From Microbacteriaceae bacterium (GTDB taxonomy: Bacteria; Actinomycetota; Actinomycetes; Actinomycetales; Microbacteriaceae), in the NCBI GenBank assembly GCA_025464975.1, contig JAODMT010000004.1, positions 186,001 to 250,000 on the forward strand: 64,000 bases of DNA. Direction: 5' to 3'. Shown piece by piece: positions 63,018-64,000 of the stretch; position 1 is the stretch's first letter; every line of letters begins with the position of its first letter. The position numbers and the translations under genes were made by a program. The notes beneath the pieces were generated by a model. That model was not told the origin of the DNA, made no database searches, and worked only from the letters and a program-made list of their open reading frames with translations.

Positions 63018-64000
63018 CTAACTGCCGGCTTTGGCCCATGCGAGGAGCCGGTCGAGCGGCCAGGTGGTGACGATGCGATCCGCCGGCACGCCGTTGGCCT
63101 CGGCGCGCGCGGCACCGTAGTCAAGGAAGCCGAGTTGCCCGGGAGCGTGGGCGTCGCTATCGATGCTGAATAGGCAGCCGGCGTCGAGCGCCAGCTGGAT
63201 GAGCGGGCTCGGAGGGTCCCGTCGCTCCGGCCGGGAGTTGATCTCGACCGCGACATTCTCCCGGGCGCAGGCGGCGAAGACCGCTTCGGTGTCGAAGGTG
63301 GAGGGTGGCCGCGTGCCCCGCGACCCCTCGACGAGGCGCCCGGTGCAGTGACCCAGAATTCTGGTGTGCGGGTCGGCGATGGCTCGCAGCATCCGCTCTG
63401 TCATTTCCCGCGAGTCCATCCGAAGTTTGGAGTGCACACTGGCGACCACGATGTCCAGCTTGTCCAGCAGCCGCGGGGTCTGGTCGAGCGCTCCATCGTC
63501 GAGGATGTCGACCTCGATGCCGGTCAACAGCCGGAAACCGCTGTAGCCATCGTTCAACGCGGCGACGGCATCGAGCTGCTTGGTCAATCGTTCGGCGGTC
63601 AGGCCGTTCGCTACCCTGAGGTTCGGGGAGTGATCCGTCAACGCGAGGTGTTCGTGCCCGAGCCATTTCGCGGTGTCGGCCATCGACTCGATCGAGGTGG
63701 TTCCATCAGACCAATCACTGTGGCTGTGCAGGTCGCCCTTCAGCCGCGCGCGTAGGGCTGCACCCTCGGAAACGAGCGGTCCTGCCGTGCGCTCGCGAAG
63801 CTCGGCGAGATAGTCGGGCACCCGCCCGTCCAGCGCCTGTCGGATGACCGCGAAAGTGGTGCCGCCGATCCCTTTTGTCTTCTGGAGACGACCGTCACCG
63901 GCTTGTTCGGCAAGCTCCCCAGGGGGGATGCCGCCGAGCGCGTTCGCGGCTGTGCGGAACGCCTTCGTCTTGAAGCTTGACGCGAGGTCTCTCTCGAGGA
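63018..64000 (-). CDS. PHP domain protein with helix-hairpin-helix N-terminus (PolX-like), partial
   Basis: The frame is open to the window edge, so the start lies beyond 64000 and only the last ~327 residues are seen. The upstream part reads LERDLASSFKTKAFRTAANAL, GELAEQAGDGRL and KGIGGTTFAVIRQAL, the DNA-binding 8-kDa/helix-hairpin-helix pattern of PolX-type proteins. Then comes a PHP phosphoesterase domain: KGDLHSHSDWSDGT, ALTDHS, GIEVDIL, VVASVHSKL, GHCTGRL, EINSRPERRDPP and SIDSDAHAPGQLGF give the nine metal-binding positions. The nucleotidyltransferase palm is not in the visible part, so this may be the PHP-HhH form without polymerase. Likely DNA repair. Confidence 0.87.
   Translation of the reverse strand, partial: LERDLASSFKTKAFRTAANALGGIPPGELAEQAGDGRLQKTKGIGGTTFAVIRQALDGRVPDYLAELRERTAGPLVSEGAALRARLKGDLHSHSDWSDGTTSIESMADTAKWLGHEHLALTDHSPNLRVANGLTAERLTKQLDAVAALNDGYSGFRLLTGIEVDILDDGALDQTPRLLDKLDIVVASVHSKLRMDSREMTERMLRAIADPHTRILGHCTGRLVEGSRGTRPPSTFDTEAVFAACARENVAVEINSRPERRDPPSPLIQLALDAGCLFSIDSDAHAPGQLGFLDYGAARAEANGVPADRIVTTWPLDRLLAWAKAGS

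Overview
The window is a high-GC actinobacterial chromosome segment, most likely Microbacteriaceae (Micrococcales). This is inferred from base composition, frequent GTG starts, the conserved block rnhB-DUF2469-yraN-comM-dprA ... xerC-M23 peptidase-rpsB-tsf-pyrH-frr-cdsA, the order ybbN-glgB-glgE-glgP, and a SipW/TasA-like secretion locus. No rRNA, tRNA, CRISPR array or transposase gene was found. Both ends cut genes: rnhB on the left and a PHP-domain gene on the right.

Layout. 1-7.1 kb: core DNA metabolism and competence genes (rnhB, DUF2469, yraN, comM, dprA) with a prolyl oligopeptidase and a lipoprotein. 7.1-20.4 kb: a sugar-acid type catabolic island lying between dprA and xerC. It holds an IclR regulator divergent from a six-gene oxidoreductase/dehydratase operon, a flanking amidohydrolase, a Gfo/Idh/MocA oxidoreductase, and a CUT1 sugar ABC transporter without its own ATPase. 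20.8-24.8 kb: malate synthase, a calcineurin-like phosphodiesterase, XerC and a small conserved protein. 24.7-30.4 kb: M23-like exported protein, then the translation/lipid block rpsB-tsf-pyrH-frr-cdsA with a strong terminator and a large palindrome after tsf. 30.5-36 kb: cell-envelope and polarity genes (DivIVA-domain protein, SLT-like protein, AI-2E-type permease, and a 660-residue hendecad coiled coil resembling polarity scaffolds). 36.2-46 kb: a membrane protein of unknown function, a YbbN-like co-chaperone, and the alpha-glucan genes glgB-glgE facing away from glgP. 46-49.8 kb: four exported proteins plus an ER-type (SipW) signal peptidase, preceded by an unusual 8-bp tandem repeat. 49.8-64 kb: YbaK, GlgX, a cysteine desulfurase-lipoprotein-mnmA group for tRNA thiolation, ligA, a DUF1023 hydrolase, gatCAB and the PHP gene.

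How the genes work together. GlgB, GlgE, GlgP and GlgX form a branched alpha-glucan building and breakdown set (GlgE pathway). The cysteine desulfurase could supply sulfur to MnmA. GatCAB supplies Gln-tRNA and/or Asn-tRNA. The island genes suggest uptake of a sugar, oxidation to an aldonate, dehydration, and oxidation of an aldehyde product, but no aldolase is present and the substrate is not known. The most distinctive region is the SipW-type locus. Its three downstream exported or anchored proteins each carry exactly two cysteines, the first subunit carries none, and a perfect intercistronic hairpin separates that subunit from the rest. A second recurring signal is a set of promoter -10-like hexamers exactly 6 nt before start codons, which suggests widespread leaderless transcription.
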